A stretch of 64,000 bases of DNA from Paraburkholderia adhaesiva (GTDB lineage Bacteria; Pseudomonadota; Gammaproteobacteria; Burkholderiales; Burkholderiaceae). Location: positions 1,340,501 through 1,404,500 of the forward strand of contig NZ_JAJEJQ010000001.1 of NCBI RefSeq assembly GCF_021390575.1. The letters are read 5' to 3'. Under the pieces are notes generated by a model. It made no database searches, was not told the DNA's origin, and worked only from the letters and a program-made list of their open reading frames with translations. Made by a program: the position numbers and the translations under genes. The number at the start of each line of letters is the position of its first letter. Within the stretch, counting starts at the first letter, position 1. This document shows positions 46,661 through 55,633 of this stretch, one piece after another.

Positions 46661-47545
46661 ATGAACGTTTCCCGATCCGAGTTCGTTGAAGTCAATGGCA
46701 TACGCGTGCACGTGCGGCGCTGGGGCCCCAACGACGCACCCATCCTCTTCATGCTGCACGGCTGGATGGATGTGGCGGCGTCATTCCAGTTTGTCGTCGA
46801 TGCGCTCGGTGGCAACTGGCAGGTCATCGCGCCCGACATGCGCGGTTTCGGCCTCTCGGACTGGCCGGTTGCCGCGCAGGGCGGCGGCAACTACTGGTTC
46901 TACGACTATCTCGCCGATCTGGATGCGCTCCTCGATCACTACGCGCCCGACGGTGAGGTGAACCTCGTCGGCCACAGCATGGGCGCGAACATCGCTTGCC
47001 TCTATGCGGGCGTGCGGCCCGAGCGCGTGCGTCGCGTGATCGATCTCGAAGGCTTCGGCATGCCCGCAACCGTGGCCGCGCAGGCGCCGAAGCGCGTGCG
47101 CGCGTGGCTCGACGAAATGCGCGATCGGCCCACGTTGCGAAGCTACGCGACACTCGACGCGGTGGCCGCGCGTCTCACGAAGACGAATCCGCGGCTTGCC
47201 GCGGCGCGCGCGCGCTATCTCGCGCAGCACTGGTCGAAGCCGGACGGCGAGGGCGGCTACATGCTGCTCGCCGATGCGGCGCACAAGATGCGCAGTCCGC
47301 TTCTGTACCGCATCGACGAGGTCATGGCGATCTGGTCGCAGGTGCGCGCGAAGGTGCTGCACGTCGAGGCGGCCGATTCCGAAACGCTCGCGTGGCTCGC
47401 GGGCGCTGTTCCGATCGACGAATTCAAGGCGCGTTTCGCCGCGTTTCCCGATTGGCGTGAACGCATCATCGACGATGCCGGCCACATGATCCACCACGAC
47501 CAGCCTGAGGAAATTGCACGGCTGATCGAGGCTTTCTGCGCTTAG
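46661..47545 (+). CDS. Alpha/beta hydrolase
   Basis: A 294-residue alpha/beta hydrolase of the epoxide hydrolase/haloalkane dehalogenase-like group. It has HGWMD (33-37), RGFGLSDWP, nucleophile elbow LVGHSMGAN with S106 and the catalytic histidine in DDAGHMIHHDQPEEIA near the C-terminus. Serine at the elbow argues for an esterase/lipase-type mechanism rather than an aspartate-type epoxide hydrolase. Cytoplasmic, no signal peptide. The ATG at 46661 is preferred over one five codons upstream. Substrate unknown. Confidence 0.88.
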   Translation: MNVSRSEFVEVNGIRVHVRRWGPNDAPILFMLHGWMDVAASFQFVVDALGGNWQVIAPDMRGFGLSDWPVAAQGGGNYWFYDYLADLDALLDHYAPDGEVNLVGHSMGANIACLYAGVRPERVRRVIDLEGFGMPATVAAQAPKRVRAWLDEMRDRPTLRSYATLDAVAARLTKTNPRLAAARARYLAQHWSKPDGEGGYMLLADAAHKMRSPLLYRIDEVMAIWSQVRAKVLHVEAADSETLAWLAGAVPIDEFKARFAAFPDWRERIIDDAGHMIHHDQPEEIARLIEAFCA

Positions 47546-47664
47546 CCGCACGATCGGGCCCGACTTTTTGCGCATAACGCTGCCGGCGCCGCCCGTCGCT
47601 GGCCGTCCCCGGACGCCATCGATGCATTGCAGTAAAATGGCGTCAGACTTTTTTCCCGATTGTG

Positions 47665-48495
47665 ATGAACGCCGACCTACATTGCCACTCCACCGTCTCG
47701 GACGGCCAACTCGCTCCCGCCGCTGTTGCGCGGCTGGCGCAGTCGGGCGGGGTGACGCTATGGTCGCTCACCGATCACGACGAGATCGGCGGCCAGCGCG
47801 AGGCGCGCGAAACCGCCGAGGCGCTCGGCATGCGCTATCTGTGCGGCGTCGAGATCTCGGTGACGTGGGCGTCGCGCACCGTGCACATCGTGGGCCTGCA
47901 CGTCGATCCCGACTGTTCCGTGCTCGTGGAAGGGCTCGCGCGTACACGCGACGGCCGCGCCGCGCGCGCGGTTGCGATCGGCGAGCGGCTCGGCGAGCTC
48001 GGCATCCCCGATGCCTACGAGGGTGCGCTGCGCTACGTTTCCAATCCCGACCTGATCTCGCGTACGCACTTCGCGCGCTTCCTCGTCGAGTCGGGCCGCG
48101 CGCAGAACACGCAGGACGCGTTTTCGCGCTGGCTCGGCGAAGGCAAGCCGGGCTACGTCTCGCACCGATGGGCGAAGCTCGCCGACGCTGTCTCGTGGAT
48201 CAAGGCCGCGGGCGGCGAGGCCGTTATCGCGCATCCGGGCCGCTATCACTACACGCCGCTCGAATTCGACACGTTTTTCGGCGAATTCATCGATCTCGGC
48301 GGCAAGGCCATCGAGGTCGTCACCGGCAGTCACACGCCGGATCAATACGTCGAGTACGCTGCCGTTGCACGCCGTTTCGGCTTCGAGGCGTCGCGCGGCT
48401 CCGATTTTCACGCGCCGGGGCCCGATTTCATCGCGCCCGGCAGCCTGCCGCCGCTTCCCGCGAATCTCACTCCTGTCTGGGAACGATGGCTGTAG
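47665..48495 (+). CDS. PHP-domain phosphatase (YciV/RNase AM-like)
   Basis: A 276-residue PHP-fold metallophosphoesterase. Metal ligands lie in NADLHCHSTVSDG, LTDHDEIGG, the central AVIAHPGRYHYT and the C-terminal GSDFHAPG. The E. coli homologue YciV (TrpH, RNase AM) is a 5'-3' exoribonuclease/3',5'-nucleotide bisphosphate phosphatase involved in rRNA 5' maturation. It is followed, as in E. coli (yciV-yciO), by a YciO/Sua5-family gene, which supports the assignment. The ATG at 47665 is chosen over a GTG one codon before. Confidence 0.92.
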   Translation: MNADLHCHSTVSDGQLAPAAVARLAQSGGVTLWSLTDHDEIGGQREARETAEALGMRYLCGVEISVTWASRTVHIVGLHVDPDCSVLVEGLARTRDGRAARAVAIGERLGELGIPDAYEGALRYVSNPDLISRTHFARFLVESGRAQNTQDAFSRWLGEGKPGYVSHRWAKLADAVSWIKAAGGEAVIAHPGRYHYTPLEFDTFFGEFIDLGGKAIEVVTGSHTPDQYVEYAAVARRFGFEASRGSDFHAPGPDFIAPGSLPPLPANLTPVWERWL

Positions 48496-48533
48496 GCCGC
48501 GCTCGCGTGGCCCACAACCCCTGCATACCGTCG

Positions 48534-48570
48534 CGCCGTCAGTATCGTTGTGACGTACGATACGTCGGCG
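48534..48570 (+). repeat. Interrupted inverted repeat between the PHP gene and the YciO gene
   Basis: CGCCG (48534-48538) with CGGCG (48566-48570) enclose GTATCGT (48542-48548) with ACGATAC (48557-48563) around an 8-nt centre. The 22-bp inner palindrome has operator-like geometry; as RNA the whole could be a weak terminator followed by TTTCG. Confidence 0.55.
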
Positions 48571-48598
48571 TTTCGTCCCCTGTTAGCTGATCACTGCC

Positions 48599-49234
48599 AT
48601 GGCCCAGTACTTTCGGCTTCATCCCGACAATCCGCAGCCGCGCCTCGTCAAGCAGGCAGTGCAGATCATCCGCGACGGCGGCGTGATCGCGCTGCCTACC
48701 GACTCGAGCTACGCGCTCGCGGCGCGCATCGACGACAAGCAGGCCGCCGAACGCCTGCGTCGCATCCGCGGACAGGATGAGCGGGCGCTGCTTTCGCTGA
48801 TGGTGCGGGATCTGTCCGAACTGGCGAACTTCGCGATGGTGGACAACCAGCAGTACCGGCTCATCAAGTCGGTGACGCCGGGGCCCTATGTGTTCGTGCT
48901 GCAGGCGACGAAGGAAGTGCCGCGGCGGCTTTCACATCCGTCGCGCAAAACCATCGGGCTGCGGGTGCCGGGGCACCCGATTCCGCTTGCGATTCTCGAA
49001 GAACTCGGCGAGCCGCTGCTCGCCACGACGTTGATCCTGCCGCCGGACACGGAGCCGCTCAACGACCCCGAAGCGATCCGCGAACGGCTCGAAGCGCCAC
49101 TCGATCTCGTGATCGACGGCGGCGCGTGTCCGTGCGAACCTTCGACGATCGTCGATCTCACGGGCGGCGAGCCGGTGCTCGTGCGTGCCGGACGCGGGAG
49201 CCTCGCGCCGTTCGGTCTCGAGGAGCCGGCCTGA
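48599..49234 (+). CDS. YciO/Sua5-family L-threonylcarbamoyladenylate synthase-like protein
   Basis: A 211-residue YrdC-fold protein. Motifs are VIALPTDSSYALAARI, near-N-terminal KR-rich RIRGQDERALLSLMV, and TIGLRVPGHPIPLAIL and PSTIVDL. The shorter, non-SUA5 form matches YciO, a paralogue of TsaC, the enzyme of tRNA t6A synthesis; YciO activity in E. coli is weak and its role unclear. The ATG at 48599 lies 28 nt after the inverted repeat. Co-directional with the PHP gene and the M50 protease. Confidence 0.9.
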   Translation: MAQYFRLHPDNPQPRLVKQAVQIIRDGGVIALPTDSSYALAARIDDKQAAERLRRIRGQDERALLSLMVRDLSELANFAMVDNQQYRLIKSVTPGPYVFVLQATKEVPRRLSHPSRKTIGLRVPGHPIPLAILEELGEPLLATTLILPPDTEPLNDPEAIRERLEAPLDLVIDGGACPCEPSTIVDLTGGEPVLVRAGRGSLAPFGLEEPA

Positions 49235-49289
49235 TGTTCCGCTTCAACGTCCCTGGCTGCGCGCCGGGGCATTGATACAATACCCCGCC

Positions 49290-49955
49290 ATGGATGCTTC
49301 ACTGATACAGACGATCGCGGTCTACGCGCTTCCGGTCATCTTCGCCATTACGCTGCACGAGGCCGCGCACGGCTATGTCGCGCGCGCGCTCGGCGACAAC
49401 ACCGCATACGTGCTCGGCCGCGTGTCGCTCAATCCGATGCGCCACATCGATCCGATCGGCACGATCGCGATGCCACTGATCCTTTATTTCCTCACGGGCG
49501 GGGCGTTCGTGTTCGGATACGCGAAGCCGGTGCCGATTTCCTTCGGGAACCTGCGCAATCCGCGCTGGGGCACGCTCTGGGTGGCGGCGGCGGGGCCGGC
49601 GTGCAACTTCGTTCAGGCGCTCGTCTGGGGCGTGTTCGGCGTCGCGCTCGACGTATTCGGCATCAACGAGCCGTTCTTCACGCGCATGGCCGCGGCGGGT
49701 ATCGGCGTGAATCTCGTGCTCGGCGTGCTCAACCTCTTTCCGCTTCCGCCGCTCGACGGCGGGCGCGTTCTCGCGGCGCTCCTGCCGACGCGGCCGAGCA
49801 TTGCGCTCTCGCGCCTCGAGCCCTATGGTTTCATCATCGTGATGGCGTTGCTCGTCACGGGCGTCTTTACCCGATTCTGGCTGCGGCCGCTCGTGAGCCT
49901 CGGCTTCGACGCAATCTCGGCCATCCTTACCCCACTTCAGTCGCTCCTCTCATAA
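49290..49955 (+). CDS. Site-2-protease family (M50) membrane metalloprotease
   Basis: A 221-residue polytopic zinc protease of the short S2P class. The zinc motif HEAAH is at residues 23-27 in the first membrane segment (FAITLHEAAHGYVARAL). The third ligand motif lies in NLFPLPPLDGGRVLAALLP. There is no PDZ domain, unlike RseP. Substrates are unknown; relatives cleave membrane-bound regulatory proteins. The stop lies 4 nt before the trpS ATG, so they are probably co-transcribed. Confidence 0.93.
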   Translation: MDASLIQTIAVYALPVIFAITLHEAAHGYVARALGDNTAYVLGRVSLNPMRHIDPIGTIAMPLILYFLTGGAFVFGYAKPVPISFGNLRNPRWGTLWVAAAGPACNFVQALVWGVFGVALDVFGINEPFFTRMAAAGIGVNLVLGVLNLFPLPPLDGGRVLAALLPTRPSIALSRLEPYGFIIVMALLVTGVFTRFWLRPLVSLGFDAISAILTPLQSLLS

Positions 49956-49959
49956 CATC

Positions 49960-51162
49960 ATGTTCCCAGACCGTATCTTCTCCGGCATGCGGCCCACCGG
50001 GTCGCTGCACCTCGGCCACTATCACGGCGTGCTGAAAAACTGGGTGCGACTCCAGTCCGAGTACCCGAGCTTCTTCTGTGTGGTCGACTGGCATGCGCTC
50101 ACGACGCACTACGAAACACCCGAGATCATCGAGAAAAACGTCTGGGAAGTGCTGATCGACTGGCTGGCGGCCGGTATCGATCCGAACCAGGCGACGTTGT
50201 TCATCCAGAGCCGCGTACCCGAGCACGCCGAGCTGGCACTGCTGCTCGGCATGAGCACGCCGCTCTCGTGGCTCGAGCGCGTGCCGACCTACAAGGAGCA
50301 GATCGAAAAGCTGCGCGACAAGGATCTCGGGACGTACGGCTTCCTCGGCTACCCCGTGCTGATGGCCGCCGACATCCTGCTGTACCGTGCGTCGCTCGTG
50401 CCGGTGGGCGAGGATCAGGTGCCGCACGTCGAGATGGCGCGCGAAATGGCGCGGCGCTTCAACCACATGTACGGCCGCGAGCCGGACTTCGAGGAGAAGG
50501 CCAACGAAGCCGCGAAGAAGCTCGGTGGCAAGCGCTCGAAGCTCTATCACGAGCTGCGCAATGCCTACCAGCAGGAAGGCAATGAAGAAGCGCTCGAACA
50601 GGCGCGCGCGATGTTGTCCGAATCGCAGAGCCTTTCGATGAGCGACCGCGAACGCCTCTTTGGTTACCTCGAAGGCTCGCGCAAGATCATCCTGCCGGAG
50701 CCGCAGGTGCTGCTCACGGAGGCGTCGCGTATGCCGGGCCTCGACGGCCAGAAGATGTCGAAGTCGTACGGCAACACGATCGGCCTGCGCGAGGATGCCG
50801 AGTCGATCACGAAGAAAGTCCGCACCATGCCGACCGACCCGGCACGCGTGCGCCGCACCGATCCGGGCGATCCGGACAAGTGCCCGGTGTGGCAACTGCA
50901 CGAGGTCTACACGGACGAAGCGACGCACGAGTGGGTGCAGAAGGGTTGCCGCTCGGCTGGCATCGGCTGCCTCGAATGCAAGCAACCCGTGATCGAGGGC
51001 ATCCTGCGCGAGCAGCAGCCGATGCTCGAACGTGCGCAGAAGTACATGGACGACCCGTCGCTGTTGCGCGCGATCGTCGCCGATGGTTGCGACAAGGCCC
51101 GCAAGTTCGCGAACGAGACCATGCGCGACGTTCGCGAAGCAATGGGCCTCTCGTACAACTAA
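49960..51162 (+). CDS. trpS: Tryptophanyl-tRNA synthetase with insert and Fe-S-type cysteine motif
   Basis: A 400-residue class I synthetase that charges tRNA-Trp. HIGH-type motif HLGHYHG and KMSKS are present, with GEDQVPHVEMAREMARRFN in the catalytic core. It is about 65 residues longer than E. coli TrpRS: an insert of about 60 residues (roughly 180-245, FEEKANEAAKKLGGKRSKLY...) precedes KMSKS. The C-terminal domain has C308, C330, C337 and C340, a Cx21Cx6Cx2C pattern very close to the [4Fe-4S] site of Thermotoga maritima TrpRS. ATG at 49960. Confidence 0.96.
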   Translation: MFPDRIFSGMRPTGSLHLGHYHGVLKNWVRLQSEYPSFFCVVDWHALTTHYETPEIIEKNVWEVLIDWLAAGIDPNQATLFIQSRVPEHAELALLLGMSTPLSWLERVPTYKEQIEKLRDKDLGTYGFLGYPVLMAADILLYRASLVPVGEDQVPHVEMAREMARRFNHMYGREPDFEEKANEAAKKLGGKRSKLYHELRNAYQQEGNEEALEQARAMLSESQSLSMSDRERLFGYLEGSRKIILPEPQVLLTEASRMPGLDGQKMSKSYGNTIGLREDAESITKKVRTMPTDPARVRRTDPGDPDKCPVWQLHEVYTDEATHEWVQKGCRSAGIGCLECKQPVIEGILREQQPMLERAQKYMDDPSLLRAIVADGCDKARKFANETMRDVREAMGLSYN

Positions 51163-51173
51163 CGGCGGTTGCC

Positions 51174-51821
51174 TTGAGCACGACGCATACGTGTGCTGCC
51201 GGCGCGACTCAGGGTGCGCTTGCCGAACCGTCGCGCTGGGTGCGCCGTTGGGCGCATCTGGTGGCGCCGGGTGGGGCGGTACTCGACGTGGCGTCGGGCG
51301 GAGGGCGGCACGCGCGCTTCTTCGCTGAACGCGGCCATCCGGTGACCGCGCTCGATCGCGATGCGGCCGCGCTTGCGACGATGCGCGGCGTACCTGGCAT
51401 CGAGACGCTCGAATGCGATCTCGAAGGCGCGCCCTGGCCGCTCGCGAGCGAGGGGCCCGAATCGCGGTTTGCGGCGGTCGTCGTGACGAACTACCTGCAT
51501 CGCCCGCTCATGCCGCGTCTCATTGACGCGCTGGCGCCCGACGGCGTGCTCATCTACGAAACCTTCGCCCACGGGAACGAGACCGTCGGCAAACCGTCCA
51601 ATCCCGCATTCCTGCTCGCGCCGGGCGAACTGCTCGCAGTTTGCACGCCCGCGCTTCGGGTGATCGCGTACCAGGACGGATTTCTTTCACAGCCGCGTGA
51701 GGCATTTATCCAGCGGATCTGCGCAATACGGGAATCGCACAGTACGAATCCCGCTGAAATCAGCGGAAATCGAGATGCGACTCAGGTACTACCCGTGCCG
51801 CGTTACGATCTGGCCGGCTAA
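51174..51821 (+). CDS. Class I SAM-dependent methyltransferase
   Basis: A 215-residue Rossmann-fold methyltransferase. SAM-binding motif I is VLDVASGGGRHARFFAERG, followed by VTALDRDAAAL (acidic residue after strand 2) and FAAVVVTNYLHRPLMPRL. These resemble the TehB/Methyltransf_23-like families, some acting on tellurite or thiols; the substrate is unknown. I choose a TTG start at 51174, 11 nt after trpS; the Shine-Dalgarno is weak. The dapA -10 box lies right at its end. Confidence 0.85.
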   Translation: MSTTHTCAAGATQGALAEPSRWVRRWAHLVAPGGAVLDVASGGGRHARFFAERGHPVTALDRDAAALATMRGVPGIETLECDLEGAPWPLASEGPESRFAAVVVTNYLHRPLMPRLIDALAPDGVLIYETFAHGNETVGKPSNPAFLLAPGELLAVCTPALRVIAYQDGFLSQPREAFIQRICAIRESHSTNPAEISGNRDATQVLPVPRYDLAG

Positions 51822-51826
51822 TCCGC

Positions 51827-51832
51827 TACAAT
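51827..51832 (+). promoter_or_regulatory. -10 box (TACAAT) of dapA
   Basis: TACAAT, 34 nt before the dapA ATG and just after the methyltransferase stop. A -35 would lie in the upstream coding region. The dapA leader (TTTTTTTGACGTTTC) has no Shine-Dalgarno. Confidence 0.5.
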
Positions 51833-51865
51833 CGCGCTTTAACGTACTCATTTTTTTGACGTTTC

Positions 51866-52771
51866 ATGGCTAACGGCACTCAGGACGGCATTACGTTGCG
51901 CGGCAGCATCCCCGCGATCGTCACCCCCATGCATGAGGACGGCAGTCTCGATCTGCCGGCGTTCCGCAAACTGATCGACTGGCATGTGGAAGAGGGGACG
52001 GATGCCCTCGTCGTCGTCGGCACGAGCGGAGAGTCCGCCACGCTGGACGTCGAAGAACATATTTTGATGGTCAAGACGGCGGTCGAGCACGCCGCAGGCC
52101 GTTTCCCGATCATCGCAGGGTCGGGCGGCAATTCCACCGCCGAGGCGATCGAACTGACCCGCCAGGCCAAGGCAGTCGGCGCGCAGGCGTCGCTCCAGGT
52201 CGTGCCCTACTATAACAAGCCGACCCAGGAAGGGATGTACCGGCACTTCGCGAAGATCGCGGAGACGGTCGACTTGCCGGTCGTGCTGTATAACGTGCCG
52301 GGCCGCACGGTCGCGGACATGTCGAACGAGACGATCCTGCGCCTCGCGCAGGTGCCCGGCATCGTGGGCGTGAAGGAAGCGACGGGCAACATCGACCGCG
52401 CCGCACACCTGATCAAGCACGCGCCGGAAGGCTTCAGGATTTTCAGCGGCGACGATCCCACTGCGATCGCGTTGATGCTGCTCGGCGGCCACGGCAACAT
52501 TTCGGTGACCGCGAACGTGGCACCGCGCCAGATGAGCGATTTGTGCAAGGCCGCGCTCGAAGGCGACGTGAAGACTGCGCGCGCGATTCACATGAAGCTG
52601 CTGTCGCTGCACAAGAACTTGTTCATCGAATCGAATCCGATTCCGGTGAAGTGGGCGCTGCAGGAACTCGGACGCATCGAAGGCGGCATCCGCCTTCCGC
52701 TCACGCCGCTCGACGCGCGCTGCCACGACGTGGTTCGCACCGCGCTGCGCGAAGCCGGCCTGATTGGCTGA
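51866..52771 (+). CDS. dapA: 4-hydroxy-tetrahydrodipicolinate synthase
   Basis: A 301-residue aldolase condensing pyruvate with aspartate semialdehyde, the first committed step to diaminopimelate and lysine. The Schiff-base lysine is K170 (GVKEATGN); Y142 (LYNVPGRT) and T53 ([11 protein letters not shown]) complete the proton relay. Length matches the family. bamC follows after 105 nt, as dapA-bamC (dapX) does in E. coli. Confidence 0.98.
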   Translation: MANGTQDGITLRGSIPAIVTPMHEDGSLDLPAFRKLIDWHVEEGTDALVVVGTSGESATLDVEEHILMVKTAVEHAAGRFPIIAGSGGNSTAEAIELTRQAKAVGAQASLQVVPYYNKPTQEGMYRHFAKIAETVDLPVVLYNVPGRTVADMSNETILRLAQVPGIVGVKEATGNIDRAAHLIKHAPEGFRIFSGDDPTAIALMLLGGHGNISVTANVAPRQMSDLCKAALEGDVKTARAIHMKLLSLHKNLFIESNPIPVKWALQELGRIEGGIRLPLTPLDARCHDVVRTALREAGLIG

Positions 52772-52876
52772 CGGGTCCCAGATCTGCCACCCAGCGCCCG
52801 ATTTTTAACCGACGCCGCCACCCGCCCGTATCCAAGAAAGATCCCGGCTTTGCGTTCCAGCACCTCGAAGGTCCCC

Positions 52877-54019
52877 ATGAAACGTTCCGCTCTCTCCCTC
52901 CACGCAACCCGCATGGCGGTGCTGGCGCTGGCCATTGGTTCGCTCGCAGGCTGCGAATCGCTGAACGACTATTTCGCGTCCGACCGCGTCAACTACAAGG
53001 ACACGCCGAGCGCACCGCCGCTCGCGGTGCCGCACGATCTTGCGGCAGCGCCGACCGAACAGAAGTACGTCGCACCGCCGCCGCAGCTGGCGCTGGGCGG
53101 CGCACCCAAGGGCGCGGTGACGACGGCGGGTAACACGACGCTCGGCACGCCGACGGCGCAAGACCCGCTCGGCATGCACGTTGAACGCGACGGCGATCGT
53201 CGCTGGCTCGTGATCGACGGCCGCTCGCCCGACGACGTCTGGCCGATCCTGCAGACCTTCTGGACGGAAAACGGCTTCACGCTGGCCACTGATTCGGCGG
53301 CCACGGGCATCCTGACGACCGACTGGGCGGAAAACCGAGCGAACATTCCGGACGACTGGTTCCGCCGCACGATCGGCCGCGTGATCGACTTCGCGTACTC
53401 GTCGGGCACGCGCGACCGCTTCCGCACGCTCGTCACGCGCGGCCCGGACGGTCAGACCGACATTTCAATCACCCATGCCGCGATGGAAGAAATGCTGATG
53501 GGTCAGGACAAGTCGCAGTCGAAGTGGGTCGAGCGTCCGCGCGATCCGGCTCTCGAGGCGGCGTTCCTGTCGAAGCTGATGCAGAAGTTCGGTCTCACTG
53601 ACGCGCAGTCGAAGCAGCTGCTGACGGACGCGCGTACGTCGACGGTGGTCGCGCAACTCGACAAAGCCGCAGGCGGCGTCACGCTCGATTTGCCCGAGTC
53701 GTTCGACCGCGCATGGCTGCGTGTGGGTCTCGCGCTCGACCGCACGAACTTCACGGTCGATAACCGCGACCGCGCGAAGGGCCTGTACTACGTTCGCTAC
53801 GCCGACTCGATGCAGGAGTTGAAGGGTGACGGCCTGCTCGGCAAGCTGTTCTACAACCCGAAGACGGCTGCGAAGAACCAGGGGCCGGAGTTCATGATCG
53901 CGGTGCGCGCGAAGAGCGACTCGCAAACGCAGGTCGCCGTGCTCGACCACAACGGCCAGGTGGACACGTCGTCGGACGCGCAGCGCATCGTGGCTGCACT
54001 GCACGCCCAGCTCAACTGA
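52877..54019 (+). CDS. bamC: Outer membrane assembly lipoprotein BamC
   Basis: A 380-residue lipoprotein of the BAM complex that inserts beta-barrel proteins. The signal peptide ends in LAGC (C26), followed by an extended region and two helix-grip domains (about 100-215, RRWLVIDGRSPDDVWPILQTF; and 260-380, GGVTLDLPESFDRAWLRVGL with DRAKGLYYVRY). The ATG at 52877 gives MKRSALSLHATRMAVLALAI, preferred over one nine codons upstream. The next gene starts 7 nt after its stop. Confidence 0.94.
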   Translation: MKRSALSLHATRMAVLALAIGSLAGCESLNDYFASDRVNYKDTPSAPPLAVPHDLAAAPTEQKYVAPPPQLALGGAPKGAVTTAGNTTLGTPTAQDPLGMHVERDGDRRWLVIDGRSPDDVWPILQTFWTENGFTLATDSAATGILTTDWAENRANIPDDWFRRTIGRVIDFAYSSGTRDRFRTLVTRGPDGQTDISITHAAMEEMLMGQDKSQSKWVERPRDPALEAAFLSKLMQKFGLTDAQSKQLLTDARTSTVVAQLDKAAGGVTLDLPESFDRAWLRVGLALDRTNFTVDNRDRAKGLYYVRYADSMQELKGDGLLGKLFYNPKTAAKNQGPEFMIAVRAKSDSQTQVAVLDHNGQVDTSSDAQRIVAALHAQLN

Positions 54020-54026
54020 CGCGACT

Positions 54027-54809
54027 GTGCGCTTTGCTAGTCTCGGCAGCGGCAGCGAGGGCAATGCGCTGGTCGTAGAAGCAGGCCGCGGTGTCGGTGG
54101 TGCGGGCGCAACGCGCGTGCTGCTGGACTGCGGTTTTTCGGCAAAGGAAGTCGAGCGGCGGCTGGCGCGAGCCGGTCTCGCCGCCGACACCCTCCACGCC
54201 ATCCTGATCACCCACGAACATAGCGATCACATCGGCAGCGCACTCACACTCGCGCGCCGCTGGTCGATCCCGCTCTACATGAGCTGGGGCACGGCGCAGG
54301 CCGTCGGCGCCAGTGATGCTGGCGTCGACCTGCGCGTTCTGTGGGGTGACGAGACGGTCGAAATCGGTGAAGTCGACGTGTTGCCCTATACGGTTCCGCA
54401 CGATGCGCGCGAGCCGCTCCAGTTCGTGTTCAGTGACGGGGCGAGCCGGCTCGGCGTACTGACCGATGTCGGCGAATCGACGCCGCATATCGCCTCGATC
54501 CTCTCCGGTTGCGACGCACTCGTGCTGGAATGCAATCACGATCTCGCGATGCTTGCGGCGAGCCGTTATCCGCCTTCACTGAAGGCGCGCATCGGCGGAT
54601 CGCACGGGCACCTGAACAACGAAGCGGCCGCCGGGATTCTGGCGGCGCTCGATCGCTCAAAGTTGCGGCACCTCGTTGCCGCGCACCTAAGTCAGCAAAA
54701 CAACACGCCTGAACTCGCGCATGCCGCGATGGCCGGTGTGCTCGGCAACGCGGCGACGGAGATCGCGGTTGCATCGCAGGACGAAGGGTTCGACTGGGTG
54801 GTGCTCTGA
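54027..54809 (+). CDS. Metallo-beta-lactamase fold hydrolase (YycJ/WalJ-like)
   Basis: A 260-residue metallo-hydrolase. The zinc motif is THEHSDHIG, with DVGESTPHI and SHGHLNNEAA supplying further ligands, as in the YycJ family of putative 5' exonucleases or phosphodiesterases. It begins with a GTG at 54027, MRFASLGSGSEGNALVVEAG, 7 nt after bamC, implying co-transcription of dapA-bamC and this gene. Closed by the terminator at 54853. Confidence 0.92.
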   Translation: MRFASLGSGSEGNALVVEAGRGVGGAGATRVLLDCGFSAKEVERRLARAGLAADTLHAILITHEHSDHIGSALTLARRWSIPLYMSWGTAQAVGASDAGVDLRVLWGDETVEIGEVDVLPYTVPHDAREPLQFVFSDGASRLGVLTDVGESTPHIASILSGCDALVLECNHDLAMLAASRYPPSLKARIGGSHGHLNNEAAAGILAALDRSKLRHLVAAHLSQQNNTPELAHAAMAGVLGNAATEIAVASQDEGFDWVVL

Positions 54810-54852
54810 GCGGTCAACGCTCGCAAGCAACTCACAACCAGGCGCGGCACGA

Positions 54853-54886
54853 AAAAAAGCCCATGACAGTAGTCATGGGCTTTTTT
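54853..54886. terminator. Bidirectional terminator between the MBL gene and the BI-1 gene
   Basis: A perfect 15-bp stem, 54853-54867 with 54872-54886, loop AGTA. A6/T6 ends produce T-runs on both strands for the two convergent genes. Confidence 0.92.
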
Positions 54887-54934
54887 GTGCCAGAACTGCC
54901 GGCGAGCCGTCCGGCCCGCCAGACAGGGCAGTGC

Positions 54935-55633
54935 TCAGTTGCGGTTGCCGCCGAAGATGCCGAGCAGCGCGAGCAGGTTCGTGAAGACGTTATAGAGGTC
55001 CAGATAGATCGCGAGCGTGGCGGAGATGTAGTTCGTCTCGCCGCCGTTCACGACGCGCTGAACGTCGAACAGCATGTACGCCGAGAAGATCACGATGGCC
55101 AGGACCGAAAACGTGAGCATCAGCGCGGGCAGTTGCAGGAACATGTTCGCGACGCCGGCAAGCAGGAGCACGATCACGCCCATGAACAGCCACTTGCCGA
55201 GACCGGAGAAGTCGCGCTTGCTGACGGTGGCGATCGTGGCCATGGCCGCGAAAATCACGCCGGTGCCACCGAAAGCGAGCATGATGAGCGACGGACCATT
55301 CGAGAAGCCGAGGATGAACGACAGCAGCCGCGAGAGCATCAGGCCCATGAAGAACGTGAAGCCGAGCAGCACGAAGACGCCGACCGAGCTGTTCTTGGTG
55401 CGCTCGATGGCGAACATGAAGCCGAAGGCGATCGCGAAGAACGCGAGCAGGCTCATCGCCGGGCTCGTGGCCGCGAACAGCTGGAAACCGGTGGCGACGC
55501 CCACCCACGCTCCGAGCACTGTCGGCACCATCGACAGCGCGAGCAGCCAGTAGGTGTTGCGCAGTACGCGGTTGCGAGCCTCAGCCGAGATGACGGTGCC
55601 GCCGCGGCCGAAGTTATAGGGGTACTCGTTCAT
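54935..55633 (-). CDS. Bax inhibitor-1 family (YccA-like) membrane protein
   Basis: A 232-residue inner-membrane protein with seven predicted hydrophobic segments (e.g. TYWLLALSMVPTVLGAWVGV, AMSLLAFFAIAFGFMFAIER, WLFMGVIVLLLAGVANMF). The C-terminal FDVQRVVNGGETNYISATLA and YLDLYNVF are the UPF0005/BI-1 signature. E. coli YccA modulates FtsH; others are pH-sensitive calcium leak channels. AGGAG precedes the ATG at 55633. Divergent from ndk. Confidence 0.94.
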   Translation of the reverse strand: MNEYPYNFGRGGTVISAEARNRVLRNTYWLLALSMVPTVLGAWVGVATGFQLFAATSPAMSLLAFFAIAFGFMFAIERTKNSSVGVFVLLGFTFFMGLMLSRLLSFILGFSNGPSLIMLAFGGTGVIFAAMATIATVSKRDFSGLGKWLFMGVIVLLLAGVANMFLQLPALMLTFSVLAIVIFSAYMLFDVQRVVNGGETNYISATLAIYLDLYNVFTNLLALLGIFGGNRN

